A DNA stretch of 64,000 nt, taken from NCBI GenBank assembly GCA_026393575.1, contig JAPKZX010000023.1:13661-77660 (forward strand), in the 5' to 3' direction. This stretch comes from Actinomycetota bacterium (GTDB lineage Bacteria > Actinomycetota > Acidimicrobiia > Acidimicrobiales > Ilumatobacteraceae). Below are positions 24,730 through 33,952 of the stretch, piece by piece. The notes under the pieces were generated by a model. It was not told the DNA's origin. It saw only the letters and a program-made list of their open reading frames with translations, and searched no databases. How positions within the stretch are numbered: the stretch's first letter is position 1; every line of letters starts with the position of its first letter. Made by a program: the position numbers and the translations under genes.

Positions 24730-26229
24730 ATGGCCCCACACCAAACTCACAAAGCAATAGAGGGTGATGATCTCGATTATCACCAGTCCGGACGAGCGCT
24801 TGGCTCAATCATTGGTTCCGCAGTCGGAGACGCCACAGGCGCTCCATTTGAGTTTGGTCCTGGTGGACAATGGCTTCGTAGGTTTCCAAAACCAGTTCTT
24901 GGTGGCATGGGTGAGATGGTGGGCGGTGGCTCTTTCGACTGGGAGCCTGGCGAATTTACGGACGACACACAGATGGCTATGGCCCTGGCCGAGTCCCTCA
25001 TCTCGAGTGGCGGCTTCGATGTTGACTCTGTTTGGGAGTTTTTCCGTGCTTGGTACAAAGAGGCAGTAGACGTTGGCATCAACACTGGTCGCGTATTGCG
25101 CCAGACACGTCACGAGGGGGCAGCAGAGGCTGCTCATCGTGCTCACGGACAAAGTGCCAGCAATGGCAGCATCATGCGCATTGCACCAGTAGGCGTGTTC
25201 GGAGTTCGTCTCGGACGTGCAGACACCATTCGTCTGGCGATTCAGCAATCTGATGTCACTCATTTCGATCGTGCTGCTGCAACTGGAGCTGCAATCGTCG
25301 CTGAGGTGATTCGTCACTGCATCGTTACCGGCGATTTTGAGTCCGCTCTCAGTGAGGAGACTTTCGTAGCAGTGGCTCATGAACTTGGGGCCGAGGGCGA
25401 AGCACTTGTGGCTCCATATCGCCAGTTGTTGTCTTCGAACTTTGATCCATTCAGTTATGAAGGACATTCCAATGGCTCAGCCTGGGTAGCAACGGCACAA
25501 GCAGTGTGGGCTATTCGTTCAACGTCTAATTTTCACGATGCGATTGTGGCCGCGATTGAACTCGGAGGCGACACCGACACTGTTGCTGCGATTGCAGGGT
25601 CCATGGCTGGTGCGTTATACGGCATTCAGGGAATTCCGGTGCGCTGGACAACTCATGTTCATGGGTATCTCACATTGCCAAACGGAGAAAAGAAGCATTA
25701 CCGCACTCAAGATTTATTGAATGTTGCACGCTGTCTTCTTGGTTTGGGAAATGCACGTATGTCTCGTCCAGACACCAAGTTTCCAGCCAAAGAAGTGCAT
25801 GAGGCTGGAGTGCTGGCGGCAAGTCTCGAAGGAGCTGCCGACGTCGATACGTCGGTAGCCGTGGTGTCCTTGTGCTTGGTTGCAGATCGTTTCGTTAACC
25901 ACTCTCATCGTCGTTTGGTGTTTCTTCGCGACGAGCCTCGCATATACAACCCGAACTTGCATTTTGTGGTTCGCGACGCCGTAGACGCGGTGAATGCGTT
26001 CCTGCACGAAGGTAAGAAAGTGGTGGTGCATTGCCATGGTGGACGAAGCCGCACGGCACTCGTGCTCAAGGCGTGGTACATGCAGCACGAGAACAAAACC
26101 CATGACGAGGCCCACGAGTGGCTCTCTGACACATGGCCGCACTATGAAACATGGAACGACTCTTTTTGGGATTATCTCGAAAACGAGTGGACCGCGCATT
26201 TGGCTAGCAGCCTGAAGGAGAACAAGTGA
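24730..26229 (+). CDS. ADP-ribosylglycohydrolase fused to a dual-specificity-phosphatase-like domain
   Basis: A 499-residue two-domain protein. Residues 20-330 form an ADP-ribosylglycohydrolase (DraG/ARH) domain: GSAVGDATGAPFEF, metal-binding FTDDTQMA near 77, NGSIMRIAPVG and GGDTDTVAAIAG near 279. Residues 370-495 look like a dual-specificity phosphatase: the P-loop VVVHCHGGRSRTALVL has Cys about 434 and Arg about 440 in CX5R spacing. The first domain would remove ADP-ribose from a target, the second would remove phosphate; coupled action on a phosphorylated ADP-ribose compound or modified protein is inference. ATG 24730 is chosen over GTG 24694. The stop overlaps the start of the AAA+ gene by four bases. 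Confidence 0.85.
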   Translation: MAPHQTHKAIEGDDLDYHQSGRALGSIIGSAVGDATGAPFEFGPGGQWLRRFPKPVLGGMGEMVGGGSFDWEPGEFTDDTQMAMALAESLISSGGFDVDSVWEFFRAWYKEAVDVGINTGRVLRQTRHEGAAEAAHRAHGQSASNGSIMRIAPVGVFGVRLGRADTIRLAIQQSDVTHFDRAAATGAAIVAEVIRHCIVTGDFESALSEETFVAVAHELGAEGEALVAPYRQLLSSNFDPFSYEGHSNGSAWVATAQAVWAIRSTSNFHDAIVAAIELGGDTDTVAAIAGSMAGALYGIQGIPVRWTTHVHGYLTLPNGEKKHYRTQDLLNVARCLLGLGNARMSRPDTKFPAKEVHEAGVLAASLEGAADVDTSVAVVSLCLVADRFVNHSHRRLVFLRDEPRIYNPNLHFVVRDAVDAVNAFLHEGKKVVVHCHGGRSRTALVLKAWYMQHENKTHDEAHEWLSDTWPHYETWNDSFWDYLENEWTAHLASSLKENK

Positions 26230-27650
26230 CAACACTTTTGCAAGAAGAAGAACGCCTTGGGCAACTTTTGTTGCAGCTCGCAGATGTCGATGCTGATCTT
26301 GTTATTCAACTAGACCCTGAGACGGGTGGTGAGACAACGGTGTGGCCAGTGAACTTCACTACGCCTGGAAATTCTGTGCAGTGCACAGCCACGTTGTACG
26401 AGCGCTTTAACGGCACAGTGGTCTTGCGTATCGATGCAGATGTGCAAACTGTTGTCGATTCTGCCGAAGTGCGTCGCTGGGTGACTTCGTATACGGGTTG
26501 GATGCCATTCGTGCAGGCACGCATCGATCATGTGAATCGTAAGAAAGTGAAAATCATCGCGACGCATTCATTTTTGGCAAACGAAGTTACTCGTGCTCAA
26601 CTCGAACAAACACTTGGCTCTCTCGACTATGTCGCGGCCAAGTGGGGAGTTGCTTTGCTGGAGTTAGAGCAGGCTCGTGAGTCCGCCGAAAATGACACGG
26701 CGCAAGAAGAAGCAGATGATGAAGATCCTTTTGCAGTTGACACATCAAAGAATGAGTCTTCGACTCCTGTAGTTGCTCCGTCAGTTGCTGGGCTCGAAGA
26801 GGCATTGAAGAACATCGATGATTTGGTTGGGCTCGGGCCTGTGAAACGTCTGGTGCATCAGTTTGTCGCTGTGCAACGTGCCCAGTTGGTGCGTAAAGGC
26901 GCCGGTTTCAAAGTGTTAACGCCTTCGCCACACTTGGTTTTCAAAGGTAACCCCGGTACGGGCAAGACAACTGTGGCACGCCACGTTGGACGTTTGTATC
27001 GCGAGCTGGGTCTTTTGTCGCGTGGTCACCTTGTAGAGGTTGATCGTTCGGGTTTGGTTGGCGGTTATGTCGGGCAAACCGCACTCAAGACCAAAGAAGT
27101 TCTTGATTCTGCCAAAGGTGGCGTTTTGTTTATCGACGAGGCATATGCGCTGAATCGTCCACACGCAAACGACTACGGACATGAGGTGATGGAAACAGTT
27201 CTCACGTACATGGAGAACAACCGCGGCGACTTAGTCGTAGTTGTCGCTGGGTATCCGGCCGAAATGGACGATTTCTTGAAGATGAATCCGGGCATTGCTA
27301 GTCGTTTTGACTACACACTTGATTTTCCTGATTTCTCAGATGACGAACTTGTGCAGATCTTTAAGGAGATGGCCGCCGAACATGACTACACGCTGGATGA
27401 ACTTGCAGTTGACGCTCTGAAAGTGGTGTTGTCGTCATGGGGACGTGAAGAGGGGTTCGGTAATGCGCGTGATATCCGCCGTTTGTTCCATGGTGTGGTT
27501 GCAGCCCATAGTGAATGGGTCGTCGAGTCTGAATTGAAAAGTGGTGCAGAACTCTCGCGTATCCAGTCCGTGCATGTCCCGCTTGGGGAGGCCTTGGCGG
27601 CGTTAGGCGAGATGGAACAGATCAAGAATCTTGGGCCTGGTTACCTCTAA
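26226..27650 (+). CDS. CbbX/SpoVK-type AAA+ ATPase with YbjN-like N-terminal domain
   Basis: A 474-residue protein. Residues 1-150 resemble the YbjN/type III secretion chaperone-like fold (hydrophobic strands WPVNFTTPG, GTVVLRIDADV, then WVTSYTGWMPFV), a weak assignment. An acidic linker (about 155-180) leads to a CbbX-type AAA+ domain: Walker A GNPGTGKTTVARH near 240, pore-region SGLVGGYVGQT, Walker B VLFIDEAYAL near 300, and arginine-containing ASRFDYTLDF. CbbX and EccA ATPases remodel protein complexes. GTG 26226 overlaps the stop of the glycohydrolase gene, so both are made together. Confidence 0.85.
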   Translation: MTTLLQEEERLGQLLLQLADVDADLVIQLDPETGGETTVWPVNFTTPGNSVQCTATLYERFNGTVVLRIDADVQTVVDSAEVRRWVTSYTGWMPFVQARIDHVNRKKVKIIATHSFLANEVTRAQLEQTLGSLDYVAAKWGVALLELEQARESAENDTAQEEADDEDPFAVDTSKNESSTPVVAPSVAGLEEALKNIDDLVGLGPVKRLVHQFVAVQRAQLVRKGAGFKVLTPSPHLVFKGNPGTGKTTVARHVGRLYRELGLLSRGHLVEVDRSGLVGGYVGQTALKTKEVLDSAKGGVLFIDEAYALNRPHANDYGHEVMETVLTYMENNRGDLVVVVAGYPAEMDDFLKMNPGIASRFDYTLDFPDFSDDELVQIFKEMAAEHDYTLDELAVDALKVVLSSWGREEGFGNARDIRRLFHGVVAAHSEWVVESELKSGAELSRIQSVHVPLGEALAALGEMEQIKNLGPGYL

Positions 27651-27709
27651 CAATCCGTGGTGTTGAGCCACTGATCCAGAGGCGGTTCATGCTGAATTAG
27701 TCTGCGGGT

Positions 27710-29080
27710 ATGAGCATCATCGACTCTTCATCCGATATGGCATCTCGACCTTGGCACCTGCAGGGCAATTGGGAGCCAATGCAGCAAGAAATTCATAGCA
27801 CCGATTTACGGGTCATCGGTCAGATTCCTCGCGAACTCGACGGTGTTTATGTTCGAACTGGTCCAAACCCTGCATCTGGATCTTCTCCGCATTGGTTTTA
27901 TGGTGACGGCATGTTGCACGGTGTGCGTTTGCGAGACGGCCGTGCCGAGTGGTATCGAAATCGTTACATAGAGACGCCAAGTGTTGCCAAGGTTCGCGGA
28001 ACCGCATACGAACGCGGACCCGAGTTGGGGCGGGGAACAGGTAACACGCACGTGGTTCCACACAACGGTTCACTCCTCGCTTTAGAAGAGGGTCATTGGC
28101 CGTGGAAGATCAATAGTTCGCTTGAAACAATGGGTTATGAAAACTATGGCGGTGCTCTCACGTGTTCCATGACTGCTCACCCAAAGGTGTGTCCAGATAC
28201 TGGCGAGTTATTGGCGTTCAGTTATTTTTCTTTTGAACCGCCATATGTTCACTACATCCGTATTGGAGCCGACGGAGAGCTGAAGCAGTTAGATCCCATT
28301 GATGTTCCAAACATGGTGATGATGCATGACTTCAATGTCACGCGTAACAACATCGTGTTCATGGACTTGCCTGTTCTGTTCGATCTTGGACAACTGTCAA
28401 CAGGATTTCCTTTTAAGTTTGATCGCAATGCCGGAGCACGGTTATGCGTGCTGTCACGCAATGGGCGAGGCTCCGATACACGTTGGTTCGACATTGATCC
28501 GTGTTACGTGTTCCACCCTGTTAACGCATATGACGACGGTGACAACATCGTGCTCCACGTCTCTCGTCAGAACGAAGCATTCGGTTCAAGTTCCGATGAC
28601 TACGCAGAAGTGGGACGTTTGTATCGATGGACCATCAATCCGGTGACAGGGAAAGTGTCAGAGGAAATGGTGGATGAGCGTCCCGGAGATTTTGGTCGCG
28701 TGAACGATGCGTATGTTGGAAAGAAAGCTCAATACGCATACCTAATGTCGCTTGCTGGTGAAGGAGATTCCGAAGAACCGGTGTATGGCTCGTCATTGTG
28801 GAAGTACGACCTTCACACAGGTGAGTGTTGGGAGCATCATCTCGGACCAACTACACGTGGCGGTGAACCAGTTTTTGCTGCTCGCGAGAATTCATCTGCC
28901 GAAGACGATGGCTACGTAATGACAATTGTGCACGACACGCAATCCGGTGTCTCACGGCTTGTGATTATTGATGCACAGGATTTTTCTTCTGCACCCATCG
29001 CAGAGGTGTATTTGCCTCAGCGAGTCCCATATGGGGCCCATGGCAACTGGGTGCCCAATGGCGTCATCGTCATGCAATAG
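27710..29080 (+). CDS. Carotenoid cleavage oxygenase family protein
   Basis: A 456-residue RPE65/CCO-type non-heme iron dioxygenase. The four iron-binding histidines appear in TAHPK (about 155), MMHDFN (about 204), FHPVNAY (about 267) and GAHGNW (about 443), with GPNPASG and FYGDGMLHGVRL near the N-terminus. It would split a carotenoid, apocarotenoid or stilbene double bond with oxygen. No carotenoid synthesis gene is in the window. ATG 27710 has only a weak ribosome binding site; the gene stands alone between the AAA+ gene and the glycan cluster. Confidence 0.9.
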   Translation: MSIIDSSSDMASRPWHLQGNWEPMQQEIHSTDLRVIGQIPRELDGVYVRTGPNPASGSSPHWFYGDGMLHGVRLRDGRAEWYRNRYIETPSVAKVRGTAYERGPELGRGTGNTHVVPHNGSLLALEEGHWPWKINSSLETMGYENYGGALTCSMTAHPKVCPDTGELLAFSYFSFEPPYVHYIRIGADGELKQLDPIDVPNMVMMHDFNVTRNNIVFMDLPVLFDLGQLSTGFPFKFDRNAGARLCVLSRNGRGSDTRWFDIDPCYVFHPVNAYDDGDNIVLHVSRQNEAFGSSSDDYAEVGRLYRWTINPVTGKVSEEMVDERPGDFGRVNDAYVGKKAQYAYLMSLAGEGDSEEPVYGSSLWKYDLHTGECWEHHLGPTTRGGEPVFAARENSSAEDDGYVMTIVHDTQSGVSRLVIIDAQDFSSAPIAEVYLPQRVPYGAHGNWVPNGVIVMQ

Positions 29081-29116
29081 CCCACGAGGAAAATCCAGCA
29101 CGACTACTATGTAGAA

Positions 29117-30847
29117 GTGTTCTCCCGAATCGCGACCGTGATCGCTGATGGCCCCAAGGTAGAGGCACGGCGACTGCAAGCACTGATTTCGGTGGTGGCA
29201 GCTGTAGCTGTCGGAGTATTCATGCTCACGATCGTTTGGCGGATGAAGGGCCCAACTGTTCATCCAGACGAGTTCGGTTTCTTGTTGAATGGGCAGATTT
29301 TTCTTGGTCATCACGAAGCTGTCGTGCCAACGGGAAGTTTCTATCCGGTGGGGTATGGGGTAGTCACCGCAATAGGTTCTGCAGTGCTGGGTGGCATTAG
29401 TGGTGGTTACAGATTCGCTCTCTTTTTTAACTTTGTTTGTGCCGTAGGTGTAGCCGGTGTTATTTATGTTCTTGCACGTCGCGTCTTTCAGTTGCCTACC
29501 TATGTTGCGGTAATCGGTGCGTGTTTGGTGTACGTGGCGCCAGGGACTGTCGTTAGCTCGGCTTATGCATGGCCAGAGACTGCAGCACGTTTGATGGCCC
29601 TGGTGTGGGTGTTGTTGCTTGCTCGTGTTGCCGAATCAATGAATGTTCGCCTCATGATGGCAATCGGAGTTCTTGTTGGAATCTTGCCCGTGTTGCATGG
29701 CCGATTCACTTTGTTTATTCCCATCACGTTCTTGCTCTTCGGCTGGTGGTTTCTCACGAAGCAGTGCTCACGAGTGGTTCTATGTATTAGCGGTGCTCTC
29801 GTCTTTATTGCCTACTTTGTTTCGTACAGTCTCAATACATTTGTCAAGACACTCGTATACACCACCTCGTATGACCAAGAGAATCGATTGTTATTGCGAC
29901 TGCTCAAGCCCGAGTTATGGACGGCATTAGTTCGCACCACGGCTGGTCAAACCTGGTACTTACTGGCAACATCTGCTGGTTTGGTTGGTATCGCACTCAT
30001 GTTTATGGTCGCAAATATTTTTGCTCCTTCAACGCAGAAAAAGTCTCGAGACCCACAGACCATTGCCATGATTGCAATCTTGCTTGGCACGATTTCCATT
30101 CTCTTCACCGGTGGATTGCAGTTGCTCTACGGACGTCGTGCTGATCATCTGATTTATGGCCGTTACGTGGAAGTGATGGTTCCTGCGCTTTGGTTGGTGG
30201 GGATTGTGGCACTGTATAAGGCTCATCGTTTTGTCTTGCGAGTGTGGCCTGTATCTGTGGCGGCATTCATCGGCATCTGTTTTGCTTATCAAATCATTGA
30301 TGGGTTGGACCGCGTGAAAGATGGCTATCAACGCAACACTTTGGTGTTTCCCAATACCGTCGGTGTTGATGCGATGAGCAAACTGGTATCGCCTGGTTTT
30401 GTCTCGTTCACGATTGCTTTTTCTCTTGTCTCTGCGGTTCTGTATGTGGTGTATGTGAAGCGAGCATCTTGGGCTCTTGCCCTGTTGGCACTGTTGCTCG
30501 CTGCAGGCTCAATTACTTCTGCGCAAGATTCTCTGTTGCCGCGCGGTGATTATCTGGAGGCAGCTGGGTCATCGCGTGCAGTTGCATTGATGCCTGGCGT
30601 TGAAGAGATCGGTTTCGATAAGGGTATTTCTAACGATGCGTTGTACTACTTCCTACGATACAAATTGCACCCTGTTCGCTTGACTTATTTTGATGCCTCA
30701 ACACCTGATGCTGTGATTGACGCCTCTTATGCATGTATTTACGGATGGCGTGAGAGGCCTCCAATTGAAGGATCCTGGGAGATCGTCGCTGAAGAGCCGG
30801 GGTTCCAGCGAGTATTGTTTAGACGAGTGGGTTCAACTCACTGTTGA
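29117..30847 (+). CDS. GT-C-like polytopic membrane protein, copy B
   Basis: A 576-residue membrane protein with roughly eleven hydrophobic segments, paralogous to the protein at 19275-20975. Shared marks are HPDEFGFLLNGQIFLGH in the first outer loop, GQTWYLLATSAGLVG, GRRADHLIYGRYVEVMVPAL and the tail GSWEIVAEE...FRRVGSTHC. The DE loop suggests a lipid-linked-sugar transferase of the GT-C type. It opens a glycan cluster with a GT2 enzyme 25 bases downstream, which could make its polyprenyl-phosphate-sugar donor. GTG 29117 lacks a strong binding site. Confidence 0.74.
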   Translation: MFSRIATVIADGPKVEARRLQALISVVAAVAVGVFMLTIVWRMKGPTVHPDEFGFLLNGQIFLGHHEAVVPTGSFYPVGYGVVTAIGSAVLGGISGGYRFALFFNFVCAVGVAGVIYVLARRVFQLPTYVAVIGACLVYVAPGTVVSSAYAWPETAARLMALVWVLLLARVAESMNVRLMMAIGVLVGILPVLHGRFTLFIPITFLLFGWWFLTKQCSRVVLCISGALVFIAYFVSYSLNTFVKTLVYTTSYDQENRLLLRLLKPELWTALVRTTAGQTWYLLATSAGLVGIALMFMVANIFAPSTQKKSRDPQTIAMIAILLGTISILFTGGLQLLYGRRADHLIYGRYVEVMVPALWLVGIVALYKAHRFVLRVWPVSVAAFIGICFAYQIIDGLDRVKDGYQRNTLVFPNTVGVDAMSKLVSPGFVSFTIAFSLVSAVLYVVYVKRASWALALLALLLAAGSITSAQDSLLPRGDYLEAAGSSRAVALMPGVEEIGFDKGISNDALYYFLRYKLHPVRLTYFDASTPDAVIDASYACIYGWRERPPIEGSWEIVAEEPGFQRVLFRRVGSTHC

Positions 30848-30872
30848 ACCTTTTGAACACCTAGGAATAAGA

Positions 30873-31772
30873 ATGACAAGCGAGTCTGAATATGACATCA
30901 GTGTGGTGTTGCCCATCTTCAATGAGAAAGGGCATCTAAAAACTGAGATCGAGCGAATTCGAGTCGCGCTTGATGCGTCGAAGTATTCCTACGAGTTGAT
31001 TGTCGTGGACGATGGATCCAATGATGGGTCTGAGCAAGAGCTTGCTGCAATTCCCAACATTCGTTTGATCACTCACCGGGTGAATCAGGGAAGTGGTGCT
31101 GCACGGCGCACAGGTACAACAGCGGCGCGTGGCAGGGTCGTGGTGTGGACCGACGTTGATATGACGTACCCAAATGATCTCATCCCAGAGTTAGTTGACT
31201 CGATGGAAGGCTTCGATCACATTGTTGGTTGGCGTCAAACCGAAGAGGGAACCCACAAGATTTTGCGTACCCCTGCCAAGTGGCTGATCCGCAAATTGGC
31301 CAGCTACTTGTCGGAAACTGATATCAAAGATCTCAACTCTGGGCTTCGGGCATTCCGTCGTGATGTGGCCATGCAATATGTGCATCACCTTCCCAAAGGT
31401 TTCTCCTGTGTCACAACACTTACGATGTCGTTCCTCGGTAATGGTTATTCAGTTGGGTTTTTCCCCATTGAGTATTTCCCTCGCGCGGGACGTTCCAAGT
31501 TTCATTGGCTAAGCGATACTCGCCGTTATGTACTGCAAGTAGTGCGCATGACCCTTTCATATAATCCGCTTAAGGTGTTCTTGCCTTTGGGCTTATTGCT
31601 TCTTGGTGTTGGCACTGTAAAACTTGGTATCGACTGGGCTGGTCGCGATTTCAAACTTGCCGCCAATACGTTGCTGTTGTTCTTTGCCTCCCTTCAGGTG
31701 ATCACTGTTGGTTTGTTGGCAGATCTTGTAGTACGCGCAACAAAGAGCCCTGTTTCTATTCCACCCGTGTGA
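30873..31772 (+). CDS. Family 2 glycosyltransferase (polyprenyl-phosphate sugar synthase-like)
   Basis: A 299-residue GT-A enzyme with two C-terminal hydrophobic helices. VVLPIFNEKGHL, IVVDDGSNDGSE and the DxD-containing WTDVDMTYP mark the nucleotide-sugar site; RAGRSKFHWL is a dolichol-phosphate-mannose-synthase-like element. Such enzymes load mannose or glucose on polyprenyl phosphate, the donor for GT-C transferases like its upstream neighbour. ATG 30873 is used because the longer frame overlaps that neighbour without similarity. Confidence 0.88.
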   Translation: MTSESEYDISVVLPIFNEKGHLKTEIERIRVALDASKYSYELIVVDDGSNDGSEQELAAIPNIRLITHRVNQGSGAARRTGTTAARGRVVVWTDVDMTYPNDLIPELVDSMEGFDHIVGWRQTEEGTHKILRTPAKWLIRKLASYLSETDIKDLNSGLRAFRRDVAMQYVHHLPKGFSCVTTLTMSFLGNGYSVGFFPIEYFPRAGRSKFHWLSDTRRYVLQVVRMTLSYNPLKVFLPLGLLLLGVGTVKLGIDWAGRDFKLAANTLLLFFASLQVITVGLLADLVVRATKSPVSIPPV

Positions 31773-31782
31773 TTTTGTAGCC

Positions 31783-33012
31783 ATGTCTGCAAAGAAATTT
31801 GTCATTGTTGGTGCCGCATTGTCGGCTAACAAGGGTGCTGCCGCTATGGCGGAGTCTGTAGTTGAGCATCTACACGAGTACGTGGGGCCGGCTCAATTCA
31901 CGCTTCTGACCACTTATCCCAAAGACGACGTGAGTAAGACCCGAGATATGCAAGATGTGAATGTGCTCGGTCTCGAGCCATTACGCCTTGCCTGCGTGGA
32001 ATTTCCACTTGCATTGCTTGGGGCTATCTCGCGTGCGCTTCGTATCCCTCGTGCATGGATTCGTTCACGTGGTTGTAGGGCCATTCTTGATTCTGATTGC
32101 GTCATTGATGTTGCTGGCATTTCATTTGTCGATGGTCGTGGTATTCCAATCACGGTGTACAACGCATTAATGACTGCAGTTCCGCTTCTGCTGGGAACGC
32201 CCACAGTGAAGGCTGCGCAGGCCATGGGGCCATTTCGTACACAGCCAAATAAAACTCTTGCGAAATTGATTTTGCCGCATCTTGCAGCAATTTGTGCCAG
32301 GGGTGCAGGAACCCGTAAACATCTCGACGAATTGCGATTGAAGAATGTGCATGACGTGGCTGATTTGGCATTCACGTTGCCCACTGCCAACGCACTTCCT
32401 GCTTCTATTGAAGAAAGAATTGCTCATTGTAGAAATCAATACGTTTTGGTTATGCCTAGTTCTGTGGTCAAGGGGCTGTATGAAAAGCAGGGCGGCGACT
32501 ACGTGAACGCGATGGTGAAACTGATTGAAGAGATTCGCGGCTCGACTGGGCGCTCTGTTGTGGTAGCGCCACATTCACTACGCGTTGGCAAACCAGAAGG
32601 CCGTATGAATGATGGCCCTGTGTGTGATGAAATCATTTCCCGTCTAAAAGGCGATCCCGAGGTGATTGGCATTAGTGAAGACTTGTATTCGGCTGAGTTG
32701 CGGCGACTTGTTGCCGATTCACGCGTGCTGGTTACATCTCGTTTCCACGCAATGATCTCCGGCCTCGCGACTGCGACACCAACGATTGTGCTTGGTTGGA
32801 GCCATAAATATCGCGAGGTGCTCGACTTATTCGATGCAACTGAATACGGATTAGATGCAATGGCTCTGTCTGACACGTCACGTGTGGTTGACATGGTTAA
32901 CGATGCGCTAGATCGTCATGATGATCTGGAGAAGCAGTTGAAGGCGGCGCTTCCTTCGGTGATTAATCAGTCGGAAGAGAATTTCCGCATCATTGCGTCG
33001 GTGCTTCGCTAA
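31783..33012 (+). CDS. Polysaccharide pyruvyl transferase family protein
   Basis: A 409-residue protein. The family look is given by GAALSANKGAAAMAESVVEHL at the start, VDGRGIP, LAAICARGAGTRKHLDE, VVVAPHSLR and the C-terminal TSRFHAMISGLATATPTIVLGWSHKYREVLD. Members transfer a pyruvyl group from PEP to sugars of surface polysaccharides, giving acidic ketals. It follows the GT2 gene by ten bases. The last 23 bases overlap the convergent flippase-like gene. Confidence 0.84.
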   Translation: MSAKKFVIVGAALSANKGAAAMAESVVEHLHEYVGPAQFTLLTTYPKDDVSKTRDMQDVNVLGLEPLRLACVEFPLALLGAISRALRIPRAWIRSRGCRAILDSDCVIDVAGISFVDGRGIPITVYNALMTAVPLLLGTPTVKAAQAMGPFRTQPNKTLAKLILPHLAAICARGAGTRKHLDELRLKNVHDVADLAFTLPTANALPASIEERIAHCRNQYVLVMPSSVVKGLYEKQGGDYVNAMVKLIEEIRGSTGRSVVVAPHSLRVGKPEGRMNDGPVCDEIISRLKGDPEVIGISEDLYSAELRRLVADSRVLVTSRFHAMISGLATATPTIVLGWSHKYREVLDLFDATEYGLDAMALSDTSRVVDMVNDALDRHDDLEKQLKAALPSVINQSEENFRIIASVLR

Positions 33013-33931
33013 CTGTTGGCTTTAACTTTCTGGCAATCACGTTGAAGATAAGTGCGCCGAGAAAATCCACGCTTACAAAAATCATTCGGCTAGCAACTGC
33101 TAACGAAAGCGCAGTTGATGTGCCAATGGATGCCGACAAGAGTCCGGTGAAGATCGATTCGCGCACGCCGAGACCGCCGGGTGCTCCAATGACGAGAAAG
33201 CCGATCAGCCACGACAACGAGCTCACAAAGAACATATGAAGAACTCCAACCTCTGCGCCAAAGGCATGTGCAGTGATTGTTGTTGAGAGTGAAATCATGA
33301 TCCATGCGGGCACTTGAACGATGGTTAAGGCAAGCATGTCTTTTGGGGCAGTGAGTTCGTTGGTGCCTGAGGTGACTTTGCGTAATAAACCCATGAGGCG
33401 CTGTCGCAGTGGTGCGATTGCGTACACAGATAGTCCGAATACAAGGGCCAGTAGAAGTGCTGCGCCAATAATGGGTCGTTCCCACGACAACAGAGACCCA
33501 AGTGCAGCACAGAGTGCAGCTGCGCTGTAGGTGGTGAACATTGAGAGGCCAGTGACCGAGTATGCATCTGCACGTGGGACACCTCCGCGAACGGCCATCT
33601 CTGCGCGGCCAACTACCGCCCAAACCCCACCAGGCACATACTTTCCCAATTGGCCCGTGTAGTACCAAGACACCAATTGCGCGCGCGGCACTTTGTATCC
33701 ACGTCGTAGAAGTAGGCGACCCCACATCCAGCCGAGGTAACTCATTGACATGAACGCAAAGAACACGGCCCCAACTAGAGATGACCATGTGAGTTGAGAG
33801 AAGGAATCTTTCATCTCGTCTCTGTGTGTCCACATGGTGCGAAGCAGGAATGCCATTCCAGCAAGACCGATAATCAGTCCGATAGAAGAAACTAATGCTC
33901 GTATAGAGAATGGCTTCATAGTTTTACGCAC
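32990..33931 (-). CDS. Lysylphosphatidylglycerol synthase transmembrane-like protein (UPF0104)
   Basis: A membrane protein of up to 313 residues with about eight helices, of the family that includes the membrane part of MprF and AglD. Marks are SWYYTGQLGKYVPGGVWAVVGRAEMAVRGG and GAPGGLGVRESIFTG. In glycan clusters such proteins are thought to move lipid-linked intermediates, though a role is not proven. The start is GTG 33931 or ATG 33919. It is convergent with and overlaps the pyruvyl transferase gene, so both probably serve the same envelope pathway. Confidence 0.82.
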   Translation of the reverse strand: MRKTMKPFSIRALVSSIGLIIGLAGMAFLLRTMWTHRDEMKDSFSQLTWSSLVGAVFFAFMSMSYLGWMWGRLLLRRGYKVPRAQLVSWYYTGQLGKYVPGGVWAVVGRAEMAVRGGVPRADAYSVTGLSMFTTYSAAALCAALGSLLSWERPIIGAALLLALVFGLSVYAIAPLRQRLMGLLRKVTSGTNELTAPKDMLALTIVQVPAWIMISLSTTITAHAFGAEVGVLHMFFVSSLSWLIGFLVIGAPGGLGVRESIFTGLLSASIGTSTALSLAVASRMIFVSVDFLGALIFNVIARKLKPTVSEAPTQ

Positions 33932-33952
33932 GTATAGATAGTACGAGATGAA

